Positions 1-11,741 of a stretch of 64,000 nt of DNA are shown here, piece by piece. Where the stretch lies: assembly GCA_032871835.1 (NCBI GenBank), contig CM065298.1:12467096-12531095 (forward strand), given 5' to 3'. This stretch comes from Dipteronia dyeriana. Lineage: Eukaryota > Streptophyta > Magnoliopsida > Sapindales > Sapindaceae. The notes below the pieces were generated by a model. It had not been told where the DNA came from. It searched no databases and saw only the letters and a list, made by a program, of their open reading frames with translations. Position 1 is the first letter of the stretch. Each line of letters opens with the position of its first letter. Both the position numbers and the translations under genes were made by a program.

Positions 1-299
1 TTTATATTTTTAAAAATAATAATTAAAATATATTTAATATTTTTATTATATAAATTATCAGTCATGTAACAAATATCAATAATATTTGACAATTGCTTTT
101 AATATTTTATTTAAATTATATAATTTTTAGATTTATACTATTAGAATAATATTTTATTTTATTTTTATTTATTTAATTTACATAATATTTATTTAATTTA
201 CTTTTAATTTGAAATTTATTAATACAATAAAATAATATTATTTTTAGTATATTTAAAATTATTTTGTTTTGGCTAAAATTGGGTTGACCTAGAGAAAAA
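1..299. other. AT-rich spacer, no gene seen
   Basis: Very AT-rich sequence without a coding ORF or recognisable repeat. The 3' tail of the minus-strand LINE probably begins near position 300. Confidence 0.6.
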
Positions 300-469
300 A
301 AACATCACAAGCGATCATATGCTGAAAAACCCCTTAACGGTATCCATCCATATTATAAAAAGAATAAAAAGAAAACTAACAAAAACCAGAAAAACACAAA
401 AATCAAGGGAAACAATCCCAACTAAAACATTGGCACGCACGCAGACCATAAAAACAGAAATATAAAACA

Positions 470-2170
470 TCAAGAAAAACGAAAAGACTTCCGATCAATG
501 CAATCATTGTCAACCAACAAAGAGCAGAAAGAAGGGGTGTTTACCCACCATGAATCGACCTCTAACCCCAAAGCATGCTTAGAAAGAGAGTCCACAACAT
601 GATTCCCCTTCCTAAAGATATGAGAAATCTGAAACTCCATTTTTTTGATATCTGATAGATACAGCGTTGTCAAGCTTGCCAAATCCACCAAGGAACCTGC
701 TCGGAGCGAGAGGAGAGCAGCTGAACCAGATAATAAAAAATCACTCTCTAGCCAGATTCGATGCCACCCATTTTGCCAAGCAAAGTTAATGGCCATCGAA
801 GCTGCAAGAAGTTCTGCCTCAAACTCAAACACATGATCAAGAGGAACTCTGTACATCGAGCTTACTAAACTAATAGGTCTAAAATCCTTCAAAGACACCG
901 GGTTGCCAACTTTAGGAATGAGGGCAATAAAAGTCCTGTTTAGATCCCGAACCATTTTCCCATCCTTATGAAACTCATCCATGAATTTCATGAAGTCTTC
1001 CTTAATCACTCTCCAATGAGCCTTGAAAAAATTAATATTCAAACCATCCGAGACCCACGCTTTATTGCCATCACAAATAGTCAAAACAGACCAAACCTCC
1101 TTCGAAGAAAACGAACCTTCTATAGACTTTTTCTCCTCTTCTGATAGCTGCTTTAGATTAATTCCTGCCAACCTTGGCCTTGCCCAATACTCCTTTTGGA
1201 AATTATTCTTAAAGAAATAAAAAATACCCCTCTTCAAGCTAGTAGGATCCGATATAGTAACACCATTAAAGGACAATCCCTCAATTAAATTATGTCTCAT
1301 TCTACAATTGGCCACAACATGGAAGAATTTCGTGTTCTTGTCAACATCTCTTAGCCAATTAATTCTCGACTTTTGCCTCCTCCTTTGCTCCTCCCTCCTA
1401 AGGCTTTTCCATAAATCATCCATAAGCTTTGAACGATCTTACTTAAGACTAACAGACCAACCACTAACTGCAGCCTCTTTATCTAAACTTCCCAACTTCT
1501 CTTCCAACTCAGACGGTTGAACCTCTTTCAAATTGCTAGACCTGGCCCAATTTTTCAGCTTCGTCTTCACTGCCCTTGCCTTAGCAAATAAACTGAAACC
1601 TTTCGAACCTTTAACCACACAATTCGACCACCCGTCAATAGCATCCTTCATCAACTAAATGAGCACTGTTAATGCAGCGTACAAAACTCCTTATCGAACC
1701 TAAATTGCAACTCAACCCTACTCTCTCCGACGGATCGAGGACTGTATTAAAATCCCCTCCTACAGACCACGGAGCCGTGAGAGCCTGCTGCCATTGCAAA
1801 ATAAAATCCCATAAATCTCTTCTGTCACTTTCCACAGATGCCGCATACAGGTTGCAGAACACAATATCTTTTTTAATCTTGTTCGAACCAGCTAAAATAA
1901 TGCAACTTTTATTTGAAATACAAGCATCAACTGTGAAGAACTCCTCCTCCCATAAAGTTAACAACCACTCGAAGCTCCGTCTAAGTCAACAGCAACACCA
2001 CGAGTAAGATGGCCTCCACCAAGAGAATTAATCACCTTCCTATCAAAAACCTTCAACAGAGATTCTTGGATGAAAAGCATCCCCGGTTTAATATTATTCA
2101 CCAATGATTTAACAATTCTTTTCTTTTCACCCTTACCCAAACCTCTAACGTTCCAAGAAAGCACTAACAT
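470..2170 (-). pseudogene. LINE endonuclease / reverse transcriptase / RNase H remnant
   Basis: The endonuclease begins at 2170 (MLVLSWNVRGLG), shifts frame near 1960 and continues through a GGDFNTVL motif. At about 1650 the endonuclease breaks off after SAHLVD and resumes far downstream in the linker (DAIDGW), which implies a deletion of roughly 100 residues. A stop at 1439-1441 precedes the open stretch 470-1423. That stretch holds the linker and the first reverse transcriptase block (FIALIPKVG, FRPISLVSSMY), then passes directly into RNase H-like sequence (FEAELLAASMA, IWLESDF, GNHVVDSLSKHAL) near 855. The palm motifs including FADD are absent, so no reverse transcriptase activity is possible. 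The reading frame is preserved across this large deletion. Confidence 0.85.
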
Positions 2171-2214
2171 TACAACTAATAAACCCCTAAAAGAACACAG
2201 ACAAGCACAAAAAC

Positions 2215-4265
2215 TTATCTATCTACAACCTCCACTATCCGCTCATTATCCTCCTTTTCTCTTTGTGCTATAATGCCACTTATCTCCATTTCCTCGCCTT
2301 TGAAATCAAAACCCAACGCCACCCCTACCTCTATCACCTTAGCAATTTCCTTCTCCAAATTCCACTCATACACCCTGTCCTCCCCTGTCTTACTCCCTAA
2401 TTCTACATTATCTGTGTTTCCTTCACCATGTATCCCATTCGTTACAGCCTCTTTAGAATTGAACACAAATCCTAAAGCCACTCCCTTCTCCACCACCTTT
2501 GCTATTTCATCCTCTGGGTTCCAATAAAACCTCTTGTTCTTTGAATTATCTACAACCACCTTAGAGCCGATCCCACTCACTTCCTTTATGAAATTCTTTC
2601 TCACAGATGCTGCAACTCTGGTGCTCCCTGTAGAATTCCTGTCCGAAACTTCTAGCTCCACCAAAATTGGCACCGCCACCAAATCTTTTCCAAAAATTTG
2701 ACCACCCTCTAAATCTTTCAAAGGCAACTGCACTGGGCCTTTTAAAGGTAAACTAACGACCTCTCCATCATGAACTGATAGGGGCACTCTCATCTTCTTC
2801 TTGTTAACCATCAATCTCTTTCTTGGGCTTTTAACATTGGACCTGTTGTAACTACCAGATCCAGATTCCTCATTTGTATCGGAATAGAAAGTCCCATGGT
2901 TTTTAATTGGGCTTGAAAGTGTCTTCTGCAGCCCAACATCTAAATCTAGGCTTAACCCCTTCGGCCCACTTCTGCTTACCTTTAAATTTGAGCATTCTCC
3001 TTTCAGATTACCAAAATCCCAAAACTGACCTTCTTCCTTTGACGAATCCGAAGAAGAGTTGCCGATATCTACACTCACATCCCTTCTCTTGATCAGTCCA
3101 CCTTTGTCCAGATTCAGTTTTCCAGACAGACAATCCAGATGTGATGGCTTCTTTTTCGTGCTCCTGATGTAAGGAGAACTAGTTGTAGCTTATCATCATT
3201 ATTAACCTTCTCCCTTACAACTTTTCTGCTTCTGAAGCGGAAACCCATACCATCTCTTTTCACCCCATTTGAATCGGTTGCCTCATCTGAATCTTTACTC
3301 AGACCCAGAAACTCTGACATCCAAGCAAATTCAACTGACTTCTCTGCTTTCGCGACGGCGATTGTAAATGACTCATACCCTTCTCCAACCTTCACTGTCT
3401 TAGGACATGGCATATCCCCTGATACAGCTATTAACATAGAAATCCTATCAAGCCTTCTTCCAATCAGAGAATCGGTTTCAATAAGAAGCAAATCCCCCAA
3501 AACTTTTCCCAGTTTAATGAAAAATGGCTCATTCCAGTATCTTAAAGGAATCCCTGAGCATTGGATCCATGAAGGACTACTTTGAGGAGGTATTATCTCA
3601 GACCACCTCTTCATTGACACAAAAGTATCATCCTAAAAGAAATTATTGTTGATAAACCCCGCACAATCATACTCCGACTCAAAACACCATAGAATCATCT
3701 TTGCTCCCATGTATTTTGTCGTAAAGTAAAAACCTTTGTCTGAAAGCCTCATGTTAACTTTTACGAAACTGGAAAACTCCTTCAATTCACCTACCGCACT
3801 ATGTTCAAGCCACCTTTTATCACTAACCCTTTTATCCAAAGCCATACACGCATAATCATCATTCCTTGCCTCCCTCATGACCTGACCTATTGTAACATTG
3901 CTAGTCACCGCTTCCACAAACGATCGCTGCCCCCTGTTCTCCTCTGTAGAACCGTCCAAACCCCTATATTTATCCTCTCTGTTGATTCTTTTCCCTCTAT
4001 TCCACATCTCAGCTCTCGGTACATTTGAAGCAAACATTCTCCTATTATTCCATCCATATTGAGCCACTGTTGTGCTTATGGGTCATCCATAAACATGCAT
4101 TACGACTACCTTCCGTGCTTCCTCCAAATCTAACAAAAGCAAAACCTCTTTTTAGAACCCCCTTAGCAGCTGCCTTAGGACTTAGATTATCAACATAAAT
4201 GGAGTAAATAAAGTTTCTCCCTAAAATCTGAACGTTTAGAGCTTCTCTCTCTAACTTCTCTCCTC
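2215..4265 (-). pseudogene. LINE ORF1 (RRM-like plus DUF4283-type, nucleic-acid-binding) remnant
   Basis: At 4090-4265 the translation gives an RRM-like start (FIYSIYVDNLSP) and end (GFAFVRFG), with the middle of the domain missing. From 4067 to 3114 comes a DUF4283-like region (WIQCSGIPLRYWNEPFF, KLGKVLGD), interrupted by an in-frame TAG near 3630. After a frameshift near 3100, 3078-2215 encodes a Ser-rich acidic tail that includes two copies of a motif of the form WNxExEIAKVxExGVALGF (near 2525-2460 and 2365-2300). ORF1 products of LINEs are RNA-binding chaperones that package the element RNA. The frameshifts and stop make this copy inactive. Confidence 0.8.
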
Positions 4266-4723
4266 ATTTTTGTTTTATAATTTTATTGACAATGCTTTCA
4301 TTCTATTTCTAATATTAAAGAGTCGAACAAAAAAAACTTATGAAATTTCACACTTGAAACCTTCTTCAAATATGGAAAATCAACTTGTCATTATTAAATC
4401 ATGTCACCTGTAGTACAATAGAAGGCTTAGATGCAACAACAAACAGGATGCACATGCACTCCAAATTTAAATCGTGCCACTCGGTAAAATATGCCAGAAA
4501 TGAATAGTGCATCCCAATGTATCCAAGTTCATTACCATGTAGGCATGTATAATATATACAATTATACAAAGAAGACCTTTTTCTCATTAAAAGTACAGTA
4601 TTTTAGCAAAACATTTATCTTCTCAGGTGAAAGCCCACAAATTTCCAAAACATGCATTCATTTTCTAGGTAAACACATTAATACAGAGAGATAATCCAAA
4701 GTGATATATGTTCGCTGTGTCTA
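4266..4723. other. Spacer between LINE 5' end and WD40 pseudogene
   Basis: AT-rich sequence. The short ORFs at 4399-4587 and 4491-4694 show no codon bias or family resemblance. Nothing else recognised. Confidence 0.5.
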
Positions 4724-6393
4724 CTATAATTCAAGCCGGCTATGTCTCAGAGCATGATTGTCCCACGTCCGTCGCCACACCCAAATCTTCCCGTCACCAT
4801 AGGCGGCGTAAACCCTATCTGGGGATACTTCCAGGGCAACCACCATGGCCGTCTTTGTCTTCAGCTGCCCGCACTCGGTGAACTCCGGCAGCTTCCATAT
4901 CTGGATCACATTCGATTCCTACCCGGTGTAAACATACCCGTTGAAGGCGGCTATGGACTGTTGGAGATTTTCGGAACGATGAACGCGGAACCGTCGTGCC
5001 TAATATATGTCCATAACTTATAGCAATTAATAACGTCAATAGCAGAAAAAATAGATAAGAGAAAATAAACCAATCACAACACAAGATATACGTGGAAAAC
5101 CCAAATCGGGTAAAAAACCACGGGATGTCAGGACGACAGAGAAAATTCCACTATATGATAAATTGTTACAACCATATATTCCAGAATTCTCTCTCACACC
5201 CAAACCCCAAACCACGCTCACAAGATCCTTACCAAGAACCCTACAATATCCCCTAGGTCTCCCCTGAATATCACCCACGGATCTCTAACTTGATCCACTG
5301 ATATTCCCTTTGATCCCTCCCCGGATATTCCCACGGGTCTCTGACCCGGATCTCTCCACTACTCTTTGATGTTACATGGTGTTCTTTTTGCTCCACACAA
5401 AATAACCTAGGTACAAGGTCTATTTATACTAGTTACAGGGAGTTTAACATAAAAGGAAATCCTACTCCTAAACATACAAGACTTACTTGTTACACATAAT
5501 ACTATTTCCTATTTATGACAAGTCTTTTTGTTAATGAGAAATCCTTTTCCTTCAAGTACAGGACTTTCCTATTCTTCATGAAGACAAACTCTTTCCTTTT
5601 CTGATTAGCACAAGAACTTCCAGAAGAAAACATCTTTCCTATTTTCGTGCAACATTCCTAATTTGGGCAAGATCCATTATTACTGCGGTTTAGGTCGCGG
5701 TTGGCCACCCGCCCTCAACACCACGGACCAAAACTGTCGACCACCGCTTTGAGTTCCGCGGTTGGTGCATTGCCTCTGCCGCGGTCCACGCCGCGTAAAT
5801 CCACAGGAGTTCGACCATTCCCTGTGCCGCGGTTTGTGCATGTGTCCGCACCGAGATCCATGGCCCGGTACCTACCAGACTTCGTTTCTTCAGTTTTTCT
5901 TTGTCTTCAAACCTCCCTCAAACACCATCTTCAACTTCCAAACGTTATCCCACGTCTCTAGGAAGCTCCACATCAATTGAGTCTTGTTTGGTTAACATTG
6001 GGTTCACTTGAGAATACGAGCCAAAACCTAATATGGACAGCATCTGGTTATCCTTTTTGAGGACAGAAGAGACGCACCGGTAGGAGCTCTCGAGCTGCTG
6101 GTGGTGGTAGTGGTTGGTGGGGGTGGTGGTGGTGGTGGTGGTGAAGGAGTAGTGGTGGGGAAGGAGTAGTGGTGGGGGGAGGAGACGAGGAAGGTGTGGA
6201 GGCTGGCAGTGGAGAAGCGTGGAGGGGTACTGTTGAAGGGGAAGGATAAGGGAGGTGGTTCTTTAGTGGAGAGGCTTCGGTGGAAAAAGTTGTGGTGGTG
6301 GCAGTGGTGGGTGGTGGCGGTGGTTTGGTCGGTGGAGGGTCTAATGGCAAATGATGTGTTGGGTGGTGAGTTTGGAGAGTCAAGTGAGGCCAT
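4724..6393 (-). pseudogene. WD40-repeat protein (JINGUBANG-like family), split and truncated
   Basis: The minus-strand ATG at 6393 opens a Ser/Pro/His-rich amino end (MASLDSPNSPPN...) that runs into a proline/CCA microsatellite. After a frame change in that microsatellite, the sequence reads QLESSYRCVSSVLKKDNQML, the start of the first WD repeat. It is cut there by the insertion at 4959-6033 and resumes at about 4957 with AAFNGYVYTG, an in-frame TAG, then ESNVIQIWKLPEFTECGQ and WVWRRTWDN. The match is to intronless plant WD40 proteins of the JINGUBANG type, which normally have about seven repeats; only one to two are present and the 3' part is gone. It has three defects: a frameshift, an insertion and a stop. 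The family assignment comes from recognised wording of the repeat, not from a search. Confidence 0.8.
4959..6033 (-). mobile_element. LTR-like insertion (probable solo LTR) inside the WD40 gene
   Basis: The insertion is bounded by the direct repeat tggac (4954-4958 and 6034-6038; tatggac if seven bases are counted). Removing it restores the WD40 codons. On the plus strand it starts TGTTGGAG, so on the minus strand it ends CTCCAACA, as the Copia LTR at 33.35 kb also does. The other end reads TATTAGG on the minus strand, possibly a mutated TG. Its interior shows LTR-like sequence (acgtggaaaaccc ... accacggga near 5092-5125) and a GC-rich stretch at 5690-5880. No coding domain, so a solo LTR or a non-autonomous element of about 1.07 kb. 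Confidence 0.7.
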
Positions 6394-6584
6394 GGATTTT
6401 GAGGGAGTGAATATGGTGGTGGTGTTTTAATGGTGTAATATATGGAGTTTTGTTTAGTGGGTAAATGATGTAGAACAAATGGCTTGAATCCTTTATGGCT
6501 TTGTGGGATCATCCTAAATCCAAAAATAAATGATTTTAATTGAGGGGAATCGGTGAGATCTTCAGAAACCAACACCTTTGGTGT

Positions 6585-6978
6585 TGTGACACGACCTTTT
6601 TCGGTCAAATTCCATCATTTTGACCCCGAAATCGCAGTTATTTCCTTTTGGGGAAATTTCCTTTTTAGTCGTAAGTTGACCTTGACAAGATAGAATCGCC
6701 TACTGTTAATTCCGGCTTGTTTAGGGTCATTAGTATCTTTTATTTCCCAAACTTTTGTGATTTCACTATTTTAGGCAGTTTTCGAAATGTAATCTCGTTT
6801 CTTGTCCAATAAGGATTCGGGTTAGAGTTTTCATTTTAAATAGCATTGTAAGCCGAAAGTCTCATTCAACTTATCATTCAATAAAATTTTAGACTTGATT
6901 CTTATTTTCTTTCTGGTGGATTCCAGTTTCAATAGAACTTAGACGTCGGTCTAGTTCTTTTACATTTTCACTGCGTCA
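6585..6978 (+). repeat. Possible solo LTR
   Basis: The segment opens TGTGACACGACC and closes CACTGCGTCA, with TTCAATAAAATT (an AATAAA-type signal) about 90 bases before the end, a layout typical of plant Gypsy-type LTRs. The flanking five bases do not match, so it may be old or wrongly bounded. Confidence 0.35.
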
Positions 6979-8231
6979 GTGAACATATAAATGCAATCTC
7001 ATCAGCCATGAATTTTTCAATAATTTTTCTTTTCATACAATATATGGTCATCAATATTAATATAAACAGATCTTAATTTGGCTTCAATTTGTGATCCGTG
7101 AGTTTCATTCCACTGAAACTTGAGAATATCTAATTTTACTCTAAACTGATTTGATTTATTTTTCCTTTAACTAATTAACTATTTCATGAATTTCATGTGT
7201 TCATAATTCCCCGCTCTTATGTTTTACTTTACTTTCTCTCCCCACGCTATGGTTTATGAGTTTTTCTTTGTAGCACATGTATGTTTATATCTTTACCATC
7301 TTATACCTATACCACGGGATTGAAGTCTCTCTCTACCCAATGTGAAAGTTGTAGTAAAAACGAAATCAGAGAAGTAAAATTTAAAGGTGTTTGATATGAG
7401 CTTGAAGGTATTCGAAGAAAGTTCTATATGAACACAAAAGAGAAACTTTTCTACAAATATATTTCAGCTCAATCATGCTAGATTCTTAAGCCTTCATGAC
7501 ATTTTCCCCCACTGTTGCTGAGTTTTATCAACTGCTGTACAAACAGCAAGTCCTGTGTACAACTAAGCCTGAGCGATGCTATCATTAGTTTGCCTGTTTG
7601 TGACCGATGCACAATGAGCTTCACTAGCTTCTCTAACATTCGAAATCTCGAATTATTATAATATTTTAAGGCCGTAGAAGGTTCTCTTTCACAGCATTTT
7701 CCTTCAATAAGTAAAAAAATGCAACAAACCCACCTTCAAGGTATTTATACAAAACTCATAATTGGTCACAAATTAAGAGTTGACTTTCGATCGGGACTCA
7801 TATGATCATATGTATGGTCTAAAACTAAAAGTCTTTCATGCTTTCTTTCATTTCATTTCCTCCCTTTAATTAACTAGTTGATGAATTGAAACATTAATTA
7901 ATTTGTAGAAAATTATAAAATTCATAAATTCCATTAAAACTTTGAAAATTAAGTAGAATAACAATAACCGTGAAACAAAACACAAAGAAGTTGCTCTAGC
8001 TAGCTCCAAAAGTACTAGGCATAAATAATAAAACAAGTAGTAATCAGAAAATCTATCTATTCTCCCAAAAATTGCTCATCGATCAAGCATTATTCTACCA
8101 GCTCCTGATTAGCAATTTTAAAATCTGCAAAGTTATAGCAACCAAACAAACATCATTCAAAACTCATAAAATTAATAATGATTGATCAACGAATAAATGG
8201 ATTGAAAAATAAATACTATTTGTTAATTTAA
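6979..8231. other. Intergenic, no gene seen
   Basis: AT-rich spacer without convincing ORFs. It would be the 3' flank of the J-like gene on the minus strand. Confidence 0.5.
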
Positions 8232-8771
8232 TTACCGTTCCACTAAGTGCTGATATGTATACGATGAAAGAGAAGCATAGTCAACGAACTCCTCATTCAA
8301 GTTGACGAGCTCCTTGTCATAAGCCTCCCGTTTTACAGGATCAGAAAGTACGTCCCAAGCAGCATTCAATAGAATCAATGCTCCTGGTTCAGAAACAGAA
8401 GGATTTGCACGACCTGTGGGGCATCTATTGGCAGAATCAAGTAGTCCAAACTTCGTCCTGTATTGTTTTACGATCTCCTCAATTTCGACGCCGATATGTC
8501 TGATTTCGAGCACAGCGTACCAGTTGTTGGCTTTCAAGGCTGTCTTGTGAATCATGTAGGCATTCATATAGATGCGGTGAATGTGGTTGCGCTCAGGGTA
8601 TTTAAGACCTGCGATGTTGATGGTGATGATTGCATAGTCAATGTTCTGTTGTTTGAAAAAATCTTCTGCCATGTCTATGCAGGTCTCCGCATCGGTGTTT
8701 ATGAGGCTGAGGCGCAAACGTCGAATAGCTTCATTGTCTACCTCGCTAAGCAAATAGCTCAGAGGAATCAT
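8232..8771 (-). CDS. J-domain-like protein lacking the HPD motif (DnaJ-related)
   Basis: A single open frame of 179 codons. The amino half (AEDFFKQQNIDYAIITINIA) resembles the helical region before the J domain in plant DnaJ proteins with an amino-terminal AEKKF-type segment. Residues ~80-155 follow the J-domain pattern (NNWYAVLEIRHIGVEIEEIV, KQYRTKFGLLD, LNAAWDVLSDPVKREAYDKEL). The loop that should hold His-Pro-Asp is replaced by DSANRCPTGR, so it should not stimulate Hsp70 ATPase in the usual way. The last codons overlap a possible splice donor (cg/gtaatt near 8235), so a further exon cannot be excluded. The frame is intact and codon-like, so I treat it as a gene. It may instead be a recent duplicate decaying by divergence. 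Confidence 0.6.
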   Translation of the reverse strand: MIPLSYLLSEVDNEAIRRLRLSLINTDAETCIDMAEDFFKQQNIDYAIITINIAGLKYPERNHIHRIYMNAYMIHKTALKANNWYAVLEIRHIGVEIEEIVKQYRTKFGLLDSANRCPTGRANPSVSEPGALILLNAAWDVLSDPVKREAYDKELVNLNEEFVDYASLSSYTYQHLVER

Positions 8772-10431
8772 TATATATATATAATTCTTCCCTAATTAAC
8801 TTTCTCGAGAAACAATCATAAATGAATGATACAGGTACAGACTTATAGATATGTCAGTAGACCAAAGGTATGAAAAACACAAGTGATTGGTTTATCGTAT
8901 AACAGAACATTGATATCATTGGATACGATCACGATGTATTGCAGATTTCATTTTGAAAATTTGTTTCCTATATATCAGGAGCCAGAGAGACTTTAAACTT
9001 ATCTAATAGTGTTGGAACTTTGAAACTTTCTTGTATTTTTCTCCTCTTTTTTATATCTAATCTATCTTTAAATGACCAAGAATCGGTGAGGACTCTAGAT
9101 TAAAATTTTGATTTTTTGTTTAATAAAAAGGAAAACTTAATTTGAGATTTCCATAGAATTTTTTTTTTTAAAGGAATTACCCACCTATTCAACCTTTTTC
9201 AATAAAAAATTGGTACGATGCATGTTTCGATTTTTTTTTTTACATTCTTTTTAGAAATATTAATTAAAGATCATTTTTTTATTAATAAAATTGCACCCTG
9301 ATTATTAAATAATATAATTTATCAAGCATCTCTAAAATCTAAATAATCATTTTAAAATGTTTTATCAAACATCTGTTTAATACTTTCATACTAAAATTAT
9401 TAAATAATTTGATTTAATTTTTTTAAAACAGTTTAAATAAATTTAAATATGAATCCGAAGTTCAGATTTAAACTTGAGCTCACAATTTAATCAGAATCTA
9501 TTTATTCTAATTGTTGATACATTAACCAGGTGATTATTCTTAAAAATAATTATGTAAATTGTAACAAATAAATTATTCGTTCAACGCTAAAAATGTGAAA
9601 TATCACATTTTATTTGTAAGCTATTATTCTTGAAGAGACAAACCTTTTAAATGGTATATACAAATTACAATTAATGAAATGTAATTTCCTTATACGAGAC
9701 TCGTAAATTAAAGAGATTTCAATTTCACATTCAACTACACACATACTAAAAATATAAATATTATAATTTGTCTATTTGTGAAAGAGAACTGCAAACTAAA
9801 AATTGAGATATTCCTATGCCATGCATATTACGAAATGATGAGGAACTTGAACACAAATATTGGATGACTAACAACATAAAAATATTATCCAAAAAGCAAA
9901 CCTATATTCATTTAAAAAACTTGAAATGTTTTCGACTTATAGTGTAGATACCTGCTTGAAGACATCAAATGTTTGGTTAAAATGATTATTTGTACGAAAA
10001 ACATGATAGTGAGATATACATTATCTCATAAGCAAATGGTTCACTTCATAAACCTAGTTTTGATCATTTGCAAATATATTGTTGCATAATTAATATTAAT
10101 ATGGTGAGAATAATCCCTAAACATACAATTCAAATTCTCGTAACTTGTATTAAATGAAGTTACCATGATCTTTACATGATTTAAAACAATATAAATGATT
10201 ATGCTAAGTGAATTTCTCATAAAAGAGTATTTCAATACTATCACTGTTTTAATAACTTATGGTCAACGGATAAAAATACCCCAAACAATTGTTCCATATC
10301 ATATTTCTTTCATTCAGTTTATAGTGACAAAGTTGTGAAATAGAGAGAGAAAGTCCAGTTGAAACCCAGACAATCACTCAAACGACGACAGAGTGACACT
10401 ACACAGATGCATTCAGGGGTCGAGTGAGGAT
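8772..10431. other. AT-rich intergenic, no gene seen
   Basis: Strongly AT-rich. The short ORF at 10041-10244 has no coding character. It contains the presumed promoter of the J-like gene just above 8771. Confidence 0.5.
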
Positions 10432-10805
10432 ATTTAGAAGTCTCGGAGCCTTATATAAAAAGCTTGGAGACTAATTTAAAAGTCTCGACACTTCTTAAAA
10501 AGGCTCGGAGACTCATGTAAATGTCTTTGACACTTCTTAAAAAGGCTCAGAGCCTTATTTAAAAGTCTCGGAGCTTTAGGTAAAAGGCTCGGAGCCTTAT
10601 GTCAAAGGCACATACACAGTTTCATTGACAAACTTAAAGAATATGGAAAATGCTCAGACATAACTTCACAAAGTCTCGAAGCCTTTACTAAAAGTCTCGG
10701 GAAAGTCTCGGAGCCTTTACTAAAAAGCTCGAAGATTTACAATAATTCTCATAGACTTTACAAAAAGGCTCGGAAACTTTATAAAAATGCTCGAAGATTC
10801 AAAAT
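10432..10805. repeat. Minisatellite, unit ~20-21 bp
   Basis: About 16 imperfect units of the form aaaagtctcggagcctttat follow one another, with one interruption near 10605-10665. Units vary between gtctcggagcc, ggctcggagcc and gtctcgacact. No long ORF runs through it. Confidence 0.8.
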
Positions 10806-11741
10806 TCACAGAATCAAACTTCATAAAGCCAGACTCAAAAATCAAAATGAACGGATAAAGTGTTACAAGACTCAGAAATGCATGATAAAAAAGAAGTATT
10901 TCAAAAATATATTACATTGTTGTGCTGATGAACGTCGAGTTTTTCTAAGTTGAAGAAGAGTGTTGTAGGGGAAAGAGAAAGGAGTTACTTAGTTGATTAG
11001 TGTTCCAAGTATGGAGATGGAACTACAGACAATTAAAAAATGATTATTTAAGGGTAATTTAGCAGTTCATCATAATAAGTGTCTTTTAAACCTAACTTAT
11101 TAAAACAGTGATTTGTGTACTACGTACTTTAAAAAAATATAATATTTCTCACAATTTCCTCTTATATAAATGATGTTATATGCATGTGTGTACCGAGCAT
11201 AATGAAAATAGAATCCAAATTTAGTTAAGAAGCATAAGAGAAAATTATATTTATTATTGAGATGTGAATTTTCCGAGATAATAAACTGTACTTTTATATT
11301 TTGAAACTAAATTTACTTTTGAGATTTATTAAAAAAAATTAGCAAAAAGAAAAAAATGAATCATTATTTCAATTTTGAGATCAAATTATTAAGAAATCTA
11401 TAAGCACAATATATTCATACAGATTTCAAGAAAGATTGTTGAGATTTTAAAATATCATAAATGTACCTGTCCCATCAGTATTATATTCGGATACTATGTA
11501 ACTATGTAGTATTATTCACTTTGTAAATGCGATCAAACATTATAATATCTGTGCACATGCGATCAGATATCGTCAAGTAGGTGATATTTTTTTTCCCTAC
11601 ATGTGTAGTATAAAACATATCAGATTATCAAAATATCAGTTTTTATACCGGATAATTTATAATAGCTGAAAATATTTTGTTATATTAATTATATAGTATT
11701 TACGGGAAATGTGATTTATTCATATAGATATACTTAGTTAT
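10806..11741. other. AT-rich intergenic, no gene seen
   Basis: No ORF, RNA gene or terminal repeat recognised between the minisatellite and the GC-rich edge of the hAT element. Confidence 0.5.

Larger units (their letters stand above)
300..4265 (-). mobile_element. LINE (plant L1-type non-LTR retrotransposon), internally deleted
   Basis: Reading the minus strand from about 4265, the element has an RRM-like start, a DUF4283-type ORF1 region, an ORF1 tail with repeated motifs, an AP-endonuclease start (LSWNVRGLG, GGDFNTVL), the amino end of reverse transcriptase (PISLVSSMY) and an RNase H-like tail. The order is that of plant L1-type LINEs, but most of the reverse transcriptase and part of the endonuclease are missing. 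The 3' end is placed only roughly, in a T/G-rich untranslated stretch between about 300 and 470; no clean poly(A) tail or target duplication was found. It belongs to the same family as the LINE at 14.35-19.65 kb, since both carry the same ORF1 tail motif. Confidence 0.88.

Noticed and set aside
6048..6608. 186-codon proline/histidine-rich minus-strand ORF
   Set aside because: It runs in a different frame from the WD40 start over the CCA/CAC microsatellite; its bias comes from the repeat.
10432..10805. CRISPR-like array
   Set aside because: Units are contiguous and degenerate without unique spacers, and the genome is a plant's; it is a minisatellite.
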